From: Butyrivibrio sp.
GTDB lineage: Bacteria; Bacillota; Clostridia; Lachnospirales; Lachnospiraceae
Length of the DNA stretch: 50,310 bases
Reading direction: 5' to 3'
Assembly (NCBI RefSeq): GCF_017433805.1
Contig: NZ_JAFRGN010000006.1
Coordinates: 1 to 50,310, forward strand
Translations under genes and position numbers: made by a program
The notes under the pieces: generated by a model
Told to the model about the DNA's origin: nothing
Seen by the model: only the letters and a program-made list of their open reading frames with translations
Databases searched by the model: none
Part shown: positions 25,260-34,600 of the stretch, in pieces
How positions within the stretch are numbered: position 1 is the first letter of the stretch
Layout: each line of letters opens with the position of its first letter

Positions 25260-25955
25260 ATGAGAATTTTATTAAAACTCAGTGGTGAGGCCCTTGCGGG
25301 CGACAAGAAGACTGGCTTTGATGAGGAGACAGTCAGAAAGGTTGCTCTGCAGGTTAAGCAGCTTGTTGACAACGGAACACAGGTAGGAATTGTTATCGGT
25401 GGTGGTAATTTCTGGAGAGGCCGTACAAGTGAGAACATTGATCGTGTTAAGGCTGATCAGATCGGAATGCTTGCCACAATCATGAACTGCATTTATGTTT
25501 CTGAGATTTTCAGAAGCGAGGGCATGATGACCAATATACTTACACCTTTTGAATGTGGCTCTTTTACCAAGCTGTTTTCTAAGGACAGGGCTAACAAGTA
25601 TTTTGCAAGAAATATGGTAGTGTTCTTTGCCGGTGGTACAGGACATCCTTATTTCTCAACAGATACAGGAGTTGTACTGAGAGCAATAGAAGTTGAGGCA
25701 GATTATATTCTTCTTGCCAAGGCAGTAGATGGTGTTTATGACAGCGATCCTGCCAAGAATCCAGATGCTAAGAGATATGATACTGTTTCTATTGATGAGG
25801 TTATCGCAGAGAATCTTCAGGTTGTAGATATGACAGCTTCAATTCTTGCAAGAGATAACAAGGTTCCAATGAGAGTGTTCGCTCTTCAGGAAGAGAATAG
25901 CATTGTCAACGCCGCAGCAGGCAAATTTAATGGAACTACAGTTACAACAGATTGA
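25260..25955 (+). CDS. pyrH: UMP kinase
   Basis: A 231-residue hexameric amino-acid-kinase-type UMP kinase, converting UMP to UDP in pyrimidine synthesis. Family motifs are LKLSGEAL at the start, IGGGNFWRG and the ATP-site region KAVDGVYDSDPAKNPDAKRY. GGAG precedes the ATG. It is followed by frr, the usual bacterial order, and lies 20 bp after the bactofilin gene, with which it may be cotranscribed. Confidence 0.96.
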   Translation: MRILLKLSGEALAGDKKTGFDEETVRKVALQVKQLVDNGTQVGIVIGGGNFWRGRTSENIDRVKADQIGMLATIMNCIYVSEIFRSEGMMTNILTPFECGSFTKLFSKDRANKYFARNMVVFFAGGTGHPYFSTDTGVVLRAIEVEADYILLAKAVDGVYDSDPAKNPDAKRYDTVSIDEVIAENLQVVDMTASILARDNKVPMRVFALQEENSIVNAAAGKFNGTTVTTD

Positions 25956-25992
25956 TAAATACTACACTGGAGTTTAATAGGAGGAATCCGAT

Positions 25993-26544
25993 ATGAATGA
26001 AAAGTTAAAACCATATAATGATAAAATGCAGAAATCATTTGATTTCCTGAGAGAGGACCTTGCATCTATCCGTGCTGGTAGAGCAAACCCTCATGTACTT
26101 GATAAGATCAAGGTGGACTATTATGGAACACCTACACCTCTTCAGCAGGTTGGTAACGTATCAGTTCCAGAGGCTCGTATCATCCAGATCGCGCCTTGGG
26201 ACAAGTCTCTTATCAAGGATATCGAGAAGGCAATCATGATGTCTGATCTTGGAATCACACCTAGCAATGATGGTGCTGTTATCAGACTTGTATTCCCAGA
26301 GCTTACTGAGGAACGTCGTAAGCAGCTTACCAAGGATATCCGCAAGAAGGGCGAGGATGCTAAGGTAGCAGTTAGAAACGTACGTCGTGACGGTAACGAC
26401 GCTTTCAAGAAGCTTAAGGGCACAGAAGTTTCTGAGGATGAGATCAATGATCTTAACGAAGAGCTTCAGAAGATTACAGACAAGTTTATCAAGGATATTG
26501 ATACTGCTGTAGAAGAAAAGAATAAAGAAGTAATGACAGTATAA
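25993..26544 (+). CDS. frr: Ribosome recycling factor
   Basis: A 183-residue protein of normal length that, with EF-G, splits post-termination ribosomes. Recognisable segments are DLASIRAGRANPHVLDKI, YYGTPTPLQQVGNVSVPEAR and RVVFPELTEERRK-like (here RLVFPELTEERRKQLTK). TAGGAGG precedes the ATG. It is followed by a stem-loop before uppS. Confidence 0.97.
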   Translation: MNEKLKPYNDKMQKSFDFLREDLASIRAGRANPHVLDKIKVDYYGTPTPLQQVGNVSVPEARIIQIAPWDKSLIKDIEKAIMMSDLGITPSNDGAVIRLVFPELTEERRKQLTKDIRKKGEDAKVAVRNVRRDGNDAFKKLKGTEVSEDEINDLNEELQKITDKFIKDIDTAVEEKNKEVMTV

Positions 26545-26550
26545 TTAGTT

Positions 26551-26576
26551 TTTGCTCCGCATCACTGCGGAGCAAA
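26551..26576 (+). terminator. Stem-loop between frr and uppS (terminator or attenuator)
   Basis: TTTGCTCCGCA at 26551-26561 pairs perfectly with TGCGGAGCAAA at 26566-26576 around a 4-nt loop. The following TCTTTAT is a weak T-run, so it probably reduces rather than ends transcription into uppS. Confidence 0.7.
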
Positions 26577-26596
26577 TCTTTATGTAGGTAAGTGAT

Positions 26597-27319
26597 ATGG
26601 ATAATAATACAAATATTCCTCAGCATGTAGCGATTATTCTGGATGGCAATGGCAGATGGGCCAAGGCTAAGGGAATGCCCAGAAATTATGGACACATGCA
26701 GGGAGCCAAGGCAGTAGAAGATATTTTGGTTGATGCCAGAGATATAGGCATCAAGTATCTTACAGTCTATGCTTTTTCAACAGAGAACTGGTCAAGACCA
26801 GAGACTGAGGTTTCAGCGTTGATGACAATTCTGCGTAACTACCTCAAGACCAGTATCAAGAAATCAATGAAGAATAATGTTCGTTGCCGTGTTATCGGTG
26901 ATAAGAGCGCTCTTTCTCCTGATATTCAGGATGCTATCAGAGAGCTTGAAGAGGCAACAGCTGGCAATACAGGACTCACATTTACTATTGCCATTAACTA
27001 TGGTAGTAGAGATGAGATCACTCGTGCGGTCCGCAAGGTTGCCCAGAAGGTTCAGGCAGGTGAGATAACAGCAGATGAGATCACACAGGATATGATCGCT
27101 GAGAATCTTGATACTAATTACCTTCCAGATCCTGATCTTCTCATCAGAACCTGTAACGAGCAGCGTATTTCTAACTATTTGCTGTGGCAGTGCGCATATT
27201 CAGAGTTTTACTTTACAGAGGTTGCATGGCCTGATTTTGACAAGGAGCAGCTTCTCAAGGCAGTAGAAGCTTATGGCAACAGAACACGTAAATTTGGTGG
27301 TCTCAAAACTGAGGAATAA
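26597..27319 (+). CDS. uppS: Undecaprenyl diphosphate synthase
   Basis: A 240-residue cis-prenyltransferase that extends farnesyl diphosphate to the C55 carrier lipid for cell-wall synthesis. The catalytic aspartate lies in ILDGNGRWAKAKGMPRNYGH. Further motifs are YAFSTENWSRP and the C-terminal DLLIRTCNEQRISNYLLWQ with FYFTEVAWPDF. Its neighbours cdsA and dxr also serve lipid and isoprenoid supply. Confidence 0.96.
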   Translation: MDNNTNIPQHVAIILDGNGRWAKAKGMPRNYGHMQGAKAVEDILVDARDIGIKYLTVYAFSTENWSRPETEVSALMTILRNYLKTSIKKSMKNNVRCRVIGDKSALSPDIQDAIRELEEATAGNTGLTFTIAINYGSRDEITRAVRKVAQKVQAGEITADEITQDMIAENLDTNYLPDPDLLIRTCNEQRISNYLLWQCAYSEFYFTEVAWPDFDKEQLLKAVEAYGNRTRKFGGLKTEE

Positions 27320-27334
27320 GGCTGGTATATAGAT

Positions 27335-28159
27335 TTGAAGAATAGAGTGATTAGCGGAATTGTTATAGGTGTAGTTCTCGCTGTGGTGCTTCTGACAGGC
27401 GGCTATGTTCTGGCAGCAACACTTCTGGCGGTTTCATTTATCAGCTTTTTCGAGCTGACAAGAGCTACAGGAATACATGAGCAAGGCAAGAAGTGCAATG
27501 CATTGGAATTGTGCGGATATATATCCATCGCTGTTCACTATGTGCAGATGGTGCTGGTGCAGGATTACAGATACTATATCTTTTCAATCATGTTTGCATT
27601 TTTCCTGATAATGGTCTGCTACGTTGTGAACTTTCCTAAGTTTACAGCTACAATGGCTATTACAACATTCTTTTGCTTTGTATATGCACCAGTGAATATG
27701 TCTTTTGTATATTTACTGAGAATCAGACCTTTTGGACAGTATTTTGCATGGATTCCATTTATTGCATGGGTTTGCGATACATGTGCCTATTTTACTGGAA
27801 GAGCTTTTGGCAAGCACAAGCTTGTACCTAAGCTTTCTCCCAAGAAGACAGTAGAGGGCGCTATAGGCGGAGTTATTGGCTCGGTTATAGTTGGTGCCAT
27901 CATCGGATACATCCTCTATGTCAGGGAGTCACTCGACTATGGCATTATCATCGCACTCATGGTTATAACCTTTGCAGGTAGTATCATTGCTCAGTTGGGT
28001 GATCTTCTTGCATCCGGAATCAAAAGAGATCACAATATCAAGGACTACGGACAGCTGATTCCTGGACATGGCGGAATCATGGACAGATTCGACAGTGTAA
28101 TTTTCGTAATACCTTGTATATATTTTCTGGCAGCTGTTCTGGCGCCTATGATTTATTAA
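27335..28159 (+). CDS. cdsA: Phosphatidate cytidylyltransferase
   Basis: A 274-residue integral membrane enzyme making CDP-diacylglycerol from phosphatidate and CTP. The C-terminal signature is present ([12 protein letters not shown], then [20 protein letters not shown] and [12 protein letters not shown]). The likely start is TTG at 27335, 15 bp after uppS, giving [14 protein letters not shown], a normal CdsA N-terminus. The ribosome-binding site is weak, so translational coupling to uppS is possible. A terminator follows. Confidence 0.95.
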   Translation: MKNRVISGIVIGVVLAVVLLTGGYVLAATLLAVSFISFFELTRATGIHEQGKKCNALELCGYISIAVHYVQMVLVQDYRYYIFSIMFAFFLIMVCYVVNFPKFTATMAITTFFCFVYAPVNMSFVYLLRIRPFGQYFAWIPFIAWVCDTCAYFTGRAFGKHKLVPKLSPKKTVEGAIGGVIGSVIVGAIIGYILYVRESLDYGIIIALMVITFAGSIIAQLGDLLASGIKRDHNIKDYGQLIPGHGGIMDRFDSVIFVIPCIYFLAAVLAPMIY

Positions 28160-28172
28160 ATAGTGCTTATAC

Positions 28173-28210
28173 ATACCCCTTTTACCCTAAAAAGTAAAGG
28201 GGTATTTTTT
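28173..28210 (+). terminator. Terminator between cdsA and dxr
   Basis: ATACCCCTTT at 28173-28182 pairs with AAAGGGGTAT at 28196-28205, followed by TTTTT. It divides the lipid gene run, implying a separate promoter for dxr in the following 80 bp. Confidence 0.88.
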
Positions 28211-28288
28211 ATGTCCTCATAGTGATATAGTATACAGTGACTGATTTTATAGTTTTCTATTTATAAAAAGATATAGAGGTGAAATTTA

Positions 28289-29431
28289 ATGCATAGAAAT
28301 ATAGTACTTTTGGGTTCTACAGGTTCAATTGGAACTCAGACTTTGGACGTTGTCAGAAATAATCCGGAGGAGCTTACTGTAGTAGGTCTAGCAGCCAACA
28401 GGAGAGTTGCGGATGTTGAGGCTCAAGTTAGAGAATTTAAGCCTAAATATGTCTGCATGTACGACGAGGCTGCAGCCAAGGACCTTCAGACCAGAATCGC
28501 AGACCTTGGTATCAAGGTTATGTCAGGCATGGAGGGACTTCTTGAGATAGTATCAGTTCCAGAAGCAGACACTGTCCTTACTGCAGTTGTTGGTATGATC
28601 GGAATTCAGCCTACAATCAAGGCTATAGAGAGTGGTAAAGATATTGCCCTTGCCAACAAGGAGACTTTGGTATGTGCTGGTCACATCATCATGCCTCTTG
28701 CAGCACAGAAAAAGGTTCAGATTCTCCCTGTAGATAGTGAGCACAGCGCTATTTTCCAGTCTCTTAACGGAGAGCCAAGGGACAAGGTTGAGAAGATTCT
28801 TCTCACAGCCAGTGGCGGACCTTTCAGAGGCAAGAAGAGAGAAGAGCTGGCTAATATGACTGCAGCCGATGCTCTCAAGCACCCTAACTGGGATATGGGA
28901 CCTAAGGTTACAATCGATTCTTCATCTCTTGTTAACAAGGGACTTGAAGTTATGGAAGCAAGATGGCTCTTTGATGTGAGCCTTGATAATATTCAGGTTG
29001 TGGTTCACCCACAGAGTATTGTTCACAGTGCAGTTCAGTATGTGGACGGCGCTGTTATTGCACAGCTTGGAGTGCCTGATATGAAGCTTCCTATTCAGTA
29101 TGCACTCTTTTACCCAGACAGAAGACCTATGGCTGAGAAGAGGCTTGACCTTTTCGAGCTTTATAGCCTTACCTTTGAGAAGCCTGATACTGATACCTTC
29201 AGAGGTCTCAAGCTTGCTTTTGATGCTGCTTATGCTGGCGGTAGTATGCCAACAGTATTTAACGCAGCCAATGAGATGGCAGTTAAGGCATTCCTCAAGG
29301 GCGACATCAAGTACCTTGAGATCTATGACATGATTGAAAGAGCTATGAATCACCACAATAGAATCGATAATCCAGATGTTGCAGCTATTCTTGCAGCAGA
29401 GAAGGAAACCTACGATTATCTTGGATATTGA
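28289..29431 (+). CDS. dxr: 1-deoxy-D-xylulose 5-phosphate reductoisomerase
   Basis: A 380-residue enzyme of the MEP isoprenoid pathway that converts DXP to methylerythritol phosphate with NADPH. The N-terminal LLGSTGSIGTQTLDV binds NADPH. The metal/substrate site shows in ANKETLV, PVDSEHSAIFQ and the TIDSSSLVNKGLEVMEARWLF segments. It begins a four-gene run dxr-rseP-ispG-polC. ATAGAGGTG precedes the ATG. Confidence 0.97.
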   Translation: MHRNIVLLGSTGSIGTQTLDVVRNNPEELTVVGLAANRRVADVEAQVREFKPKYVCMYDEAAAKDLQTRIADLGIKVMSGMEGLLEIVSVPEADTVLTAVVGMIGIQPTIKAIESGKDIALANKETLVCAGHIIMPLAAQKKVQILPVDSEHSAIFQSLNGEPRDKVEKILLTASGGPFRGKKREELANMTAADALKHPNWDMGPKVTIDSSSLVNKGLEVMEARWLFDVSLDNIQVVVHPQSIVHSAVQYVDGAVIAQLGVPDMKLPIQYALFYPDRRPMAEKRLDLFELYSLTFEKPDTDTFRGLKLAFDAAYAGGSMPTVFNAANEMAVKAFLKGDIKYLEIYDMIERAMNHHNRIDNPDVAAILAAEKETYDYLGY

Positions 29432-29486
29432 TATTAGTTATGTATATGAGTGTTACACAATAATATAACTGACAGCTAGGAGAGAT

Positions 29487-30539
29487 ATGATAGTAAGCGT
29501 ACTTATTTTCTTTATTATTTTTGGAGTGCTGGTAGCCTCCCATGAGTTTGGACATTTCATTGTGGCCAAGTCAGGTGGCATCAGAGTTAACGAGTTCTTT
29601 ATCGGAATGGGCCCCACTATCTGGAAGAAACAAAAGGGTGAGACTCTTTACAGCATCAAGCTTCTTCCTATTGGAGGAGCCTGCGTATTTGATGGAATGG
29701 ATCCAATTGCAGAGGAGAAGGGCTCATATGATGAGCATTCTTTCTTAAATGCTCCAGTGTGGAGGAGAATTGCTACTCTTTTTGCCGGACCATTTGCCAA
29801 CTTTATAATTGCCTACATTCTTTCTGTCATTCTCGTGAGCTTCACAACCTGGGATTTCCCGGTTATCAGCAATATGACTGAGGATTCAGCAGCAGTAGAA
29901 GCTGGAATGCAGATTGGCGATAAGTTCATCAGCGTTGATGGCGAGAAAGTTTATATGGCTGGTGAAGTTACTCTTATCTCACAGTTTGCGGAAGGCTCTC
30001 CTATGGAGATTGTGTATGAGAGAGATGGCCAGAGATATACAACAACTCTTCAGCCCAAGTACAGCGACGAAGCTGGCAGATACTATATGGGTATCTATCT
30101 TGGAGAGTACGACCGTATCCAAGGCCCTGCAGCTCTTAAATATGCATGGTATCAGGTCAGATACTACTTTAAGGCTACCTACAGAAGTCTTGCACTTTTG
30201 TTCAAGGGAAGACTCACAGCAGATGATGTTTCAGGCCCTGTTGGTATGGTCAAGATGGTGGATGATACTTACGAAGAGGTTAAGCCTTATGGAGTTTCAG
30301 CAGTTGTGCTGACTATGCTGTCTTTGACAGTTCTTTTGTCAGTCAACCTTGGAGTTATGAACCTTCTGCCAATTCCAGCTCTTGATGGAGGAAGACTGGT
30401 GTTCCAGTTCATCGAGGTTATCTTTGGCAAACCTGTTCCTCCGGAAAAAGAGGGCTTTGTACACATGATAGGTATGGTGGCACTTCTGGGGCTTATGGTA
30501 TTCGTACTGTTTAATGACATTACAAAGTTTACAAGGTAA
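29487..30539 (+). CDS. rseP: RIP metalloprotease RseP / site-2 protease
   Basis: A 350-residue membrane zinc protease that cleaves transmembrane substrates such as anti-sigma factors. The metal site is H19-E20-F21-G22-H23 in the first helix, with the second motif NLLPIPALDGGR near the C-terminus. A PDZ domain spans about residues 125-200 (DSAAVEAGMQIGDKFISVDG). Its position between dxr and ispG is conserved in Bacillota. Confidence 0.95.
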   Translation: MIVSVLIFFIIFGVLVASHEFGHFIVAKSGGIRVNEFFIGMGPTIWKKQKGETLYSIKLLPIGGACVFDGMDPIAEEKGSYDEHSFLNAPVWRRIATLFAGPFANFIIAYILSVILVSFTTWDFPVISNMTEDSAAVEAGMQIGDKFISVDGEKVYMAGEVTLISQFAEGSPMEIVYERDGQRYTTTLQPKYSDEAGRYYMGIYLGEYDRIQGPAALKYAWYQVRYYFKATYRSLALLFKGRLTADDVSGPVGMVKMVDDTYEEVKPYGVSAVVLTMLSLTVLLSVNLGVMNLLPIPALDGGRLVFQFIEVIFGKPVPPEKEGFVHMIGMVALLGLMVFVLFNDITKFTR

Positions 30540-30549
30540 GGAGATATTT

Positions 30550-31608
30550 ATGGCATATAGAGATAATACTAAGGTTATTCATATTGGCGACAGAGTGATC
30601 GGTGGCGGTAATCCAATCCTCATCCAGTCCATGACTAATACTAGAACTGAGGACGTAAAGGCTACAGTTGAGCAGATCAAGAGACTTGAGGAAGCTGGCT
30701 GCGAGATCATCAGATGTACAGTTCCTAATGAGGAAGCTGCCAAGGCGGTTAAAGAGATTAAGAAACAGATATCTATTCCGCTTGTTGCTGATATTCACTT
30801 TGATTACAAGATGGCCATTGCAGCTATGGAAAATGGCGCTGACAAGATCAGAATCAACCCAGGTAACATCGGTTCCAAGGACAGAATTGCAGCAGTTGTA
30901 TCCTGTGCCAAGGAGAGAAATATTCCTATAAGAGTAGGCGTTAACAGTGGTTCTTTGGAAAAAGACCTTGTGGAGAAGTACGGAGGTGTAACAGCCCAGG
31001 GACTTGTAGAGAGCGCTCTAGATAAAATTGGAATCATTGAAGATCTTGGCTACGACAACATGGTTGTCAGCATCAAGTCATCTAACGTTATGCTCTGTGC
31101 CAAGGCTCATGAGCTTCTGGCAGAGAAGTGCCAGTATCCTCTTCACGTAGGAATCACAGAGGCTGGTACTCTTTACGGTGGTAATATCAAGTCATCCGTT
31201 GGCCTTGGAATCATTCTTAGTCAGGGCATTGGTGACACAATCAGAGTATCTCTTTCTGGAGATCCTGTAGAAGAGATCAAGACAGCCAAGTTTATTCTTA
31301 GGACACTTGAGCTTCGTAAGGGCGGAATCGAAGTTGTTTCCTGTCCTACCTGTGGCAGAACCAAGATTGATCTCATCGGACTTGCTAACCAGGTTGAGAC
31401 TCTTGTGCAGAAATATCCGCTTGATATCAAGGTTGCAGTTATGGGCTGCGCAGTAAACGGCCCTGGAGAAGCCAAAGAGGCTGATATAGGAATCGCTGGT
31501 GGCGACGGAGAAGGCCTTCTTATTAAGAAAGGTGAGATTATAAGGAAAGTTCCAGAGAGCGAACTTCTTAATGTATTAAAAGCTGAGCTGGATAACTGGG
31601 CTGGCTGA
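30550..31608 (+). CDS. ispG: 4-hydroxy-3-methylbut-2-enyl diphosphate synthase (flavodoxin/ferredoxin)
   Basis: A 352-residue iron-sulfur enzyme catalysing the penultimate MEP-pathway step. The [4Fe-4S] ligands are C265 and C268 (CPTCGRT), C300 and E307 (GCAVNGPGEA). The N-terminal barrel shows VHIGDRVIGG-like and QSMTNTRTEDV motifs. The ATG at 30550 has AAGGAG upstream, partly within the end of rseP; an in-frame ATG at 30514 lies inside rseP and is unlikely. It is translationally close to rseP (10-bp gap). Confidence 0.96.
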   Translation: MAYRDNTKVIHIGDRVIGGGNPILIQSMTNTRTEDVKATVEQIKRLEEAGCEIIRCTVPNEEAAKAVKEIKKQISIPLVADIHFDYKMAIAAMENGADKIRINPGNIGSKDRIAAVVSCAKERNIPIRVGVNSGSLEKDLVEKYGGVTAQGLVESALDKIGIIEDLGYDNMVVSIKSSNVMLCAKAHELLAEKCQYPLHVGITEAGTLYGGNIKSSVGLGIILSQGIGDTIRVSLSGDPVEEIKTAKFILRTLELRKGGIEVVSCPTCGRTKIDLIGLANQVETLVQKYPLDIKVAVMGCAVNGPGEAKEADIGIAGGDGEGLLIKKGEIIRKVPESELLNVLKAELDNWAG

Positions 31609-31627
31609 GAGAACTAACAGAGGTTTT

Positions 31628-34600
31628 ATGAGTAAAAGTTTTTTTGAGGTTTTTCCTGCCCTCAAGCTGGATGCGGGGACCAAAGAAATCATGGAACAGA
31701 CCATGGTTGAAAAGGTATCCACCACGAGGAAACAGGATTTCATTAGAATATACATTTCCAGTAACAAGCTGATAGATAAGTCTGATATTCTCAAGACCGA
31801 ATCAGGTATCAAGAAGCAGTTTTTCGGAGGTCAGGACCTTACAGTTAAGATCTACGAGAAGTTTAGCTTGTCAGCTCAGTACACTCCCGAGAATCTGATC
31901 GATTTGTACAGAGAGAGTATAGAAATGGAACTAAGAGACTATGACCACATGGAATATAGTCTTTTTCGTTCTGCCCAGTTTGTGTACCCAGATGATGACA
32001 ACATTGTAGTGCAGCTCGAGGACAGCGTTGTAGGCAAAAAGAAAGCTCCTGACCTTGTGCGCGTACTTTCCAAGATCATCAATGAGAGATGTGGCCTTAC
32101 AGCTGTGATTTCACCTGAGTTTGTTAAGACGGAAAAAGAGGAATCAGAGCCTGACTATTCAGAAGAAGCAGCCACAATGGCCAAGAAGCTTGAGGCTGTT
32201 GAGCAGCAGGCTGAGGAAAAGAGAAAAGAAAAGGCCGAGAAAAAAGCGGCCAAGGAAGCCGAGAAGGCTGGCGGAGATTCTGCAGCTCCAAAGAGCGCAG
32301 GTGCTGCACAGGGAGGCGAGAAGACTCAGGCTGGTACAACAGCAGAGGGCGCCAAGAGTTCTTTTGCCGGAAAAGGAAAGTGGACTGGCAGAAGATCAGA
32401 CTTTGGCGGAGGCTTCAAGAAGTCTGATAATCCTGATGTTATCTTTGGTAGAGACTTTGACGACGAAGTAATGAAGCTGGTTGACCTTGTGGGCGAGCTT
32501 GGTGAAGTTACTATCCACGGCCAGATCACAGCTTTTGAGCAGAGAGACATCAGAAACGAGAAGAGTATTCTCATATTTGATATTACTGACTTTACAGATT
32601 CTATTACAGTCAAGATGTTCATCAAGACTGAGGATGCGCCTGAGATTACCAAGGATATCAAGTGCGGAGCCTTTGTTAAGGTTAAGGGAATTGCGGCTGT
32701 AGATAAGTTCGACCACGAGCTTTCTATCCAGTCTGTTGTGGGAGTCAAGAAGATTCCTGATTTCACAACCAAGCGTAAGGATAATGCTGATGTTAAGCGT
32801 GTTGAGCTCCACTGCCATACCAAGATGAGTGATATGGACGGTGTTTCTGAGGTTAAAGACATCGTTAAGCAGGCCTACAAATGGGGTATGCCTGGAATCG
32901 CTATCACAGACCACGGCGTTGTTCAGGCTCTTACTGATGCCAACCATGTATGGGAAGATCTGTATTCAGGCGAATGTAAGCGTAGAAAAGAAGCAGGTGA
33001 GCCACCTATCGAGAGACAGGATTTCTTTAAACTTGTCCTTGGCGTAGAGGCTTATCTTGTTGATGACCTCAAGGAAATCGTAGTTAATGACAAGGGACAG
33101 CCACTTGATGACACTACCTTTGTCGTATTTGATATAGAAACAACAGGATTTTCTCCTATTAAGAATAAGATCATCGAGATCGGTGCTGTTAAGATACGTA
33201 ACGGTGAGATCATTGAGCGCTTTTCTGAGTTTATCAATCCTCAGGTTCCGATTCCATACAGGATTGAGAAGCTCACCAGTATCAATGATGAGATGGTAAT
33301 GGATGCTCCTACAAGGGAAGTGATCATTCCTAAGTTTGTGGAGTTCTGTAAGGACGCGGTTCTTGTAGGACATAATGTTTCTTTTGATATCAGCTTTATC
33401 AACCAGAACTGTAAGGACCTTGGAATTGACGTTGACTATACAACAGTAGATACACTCTGGCTTGCGAGATATTTCTTCCCGCTACAGGCTAAGCATACTC
33501 TTGATGCTGTAGCCAAGACTCTTAATGTAGTTCTTGACCACCATCACAGAGCTGTTGATGATGCGGAGTGTACAGCTCTTATCTTCAACAAGTTTGTTCC
33601 TATGCTCAAAGAGCAGAAGGCTGAGAACCTTACTGATGTAAATATTCTGGGTAAACCAACCCCGGAGATGATAAGACACCTTCGTCCTAATCACTGCATT
33701 ATTCTTGCCAAGAACACACTGGGAAGAGTTAATCTCTATACCCTTGTCAGCAAGTCTCATATAGATTATTTCAGAAGATTCCCTCTTATTCCCAAGAGCG
33801 AACTTATGAAATACAGAGAAGGACTTATTGTTGGAAGCGCCTGCTGCGCCGGCGAACTTTACGGAGCGGTTGTAGAGGGAAGACCACCAGAGGAGATCGC
33901 TGGTCTTGTAAACTTCTATGACTATCTTGAGATTCAGCCTGTGGCTAATAACCACTTCATGGTTGGCTCAGAGAGATACGAAGATATTAACTCTGATGAT
34001 GATATCAGAGAGATCAATAAAGAAATCGTAAGGCTTGGAGAACAATTCAATAAGCCTGTAGTTGCTACATGTGATGCTCATTTCCTTAATCCTGAGGATG
34101 AGATCTATAGGACTATCATCATGGCCGGAAAAGGTATGGATGATGAGGAGCCGGCGCCTCTTTTCCTGAGGACAACTGAGGAAATGATGGCTGAGTTTGA
34201 CTACCTTGGTGGCGATAAGGCAAGAGAGATTGTTATAGACAACACAAGGAAAATCCTTGATATGTGTGACAGTATCTCACCTGTGCGCCCTGATAAGTGT
34301 GCTCCTGTCATTGAGAATAGTGATGAGATCCTCACCAAGATCTGTTACGACAAAGCTCATGAGATATATGGCGAAGACCTTCCTGAGATAGTTCAGGAGC
34401 GTCTTGAAAGAGAGCTGAATTCCATTATCAAGAATGGATTCGCCGTTATGTATATCATCGCTCAGAAGCTGGTTTGGAAGTCCAATGAGGATGGATATCT
34501 GGTAGGTTCCAGAGGTTCCGTTGGATCTTCTTTCGTTGCCTTTACTTCAGGTATCACAGAGGTTAACTCACTTAGTCCGCACTATGTGTGCCCTAAGTGT

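Noticed and set aside
26551-26576. Full terminator separating pyrH-frr from uppS
   Set aside because: The stem is perfect but the following T-run is weak and uppS follows in 20 bp, so I list it as a possible attenuator only.
32396-32947. Long open frames antisense to polC
   Set aside because: They lie wholly inside a well-supported gene, have no ribosome-binding site and read as low-complexity mirror sequence.
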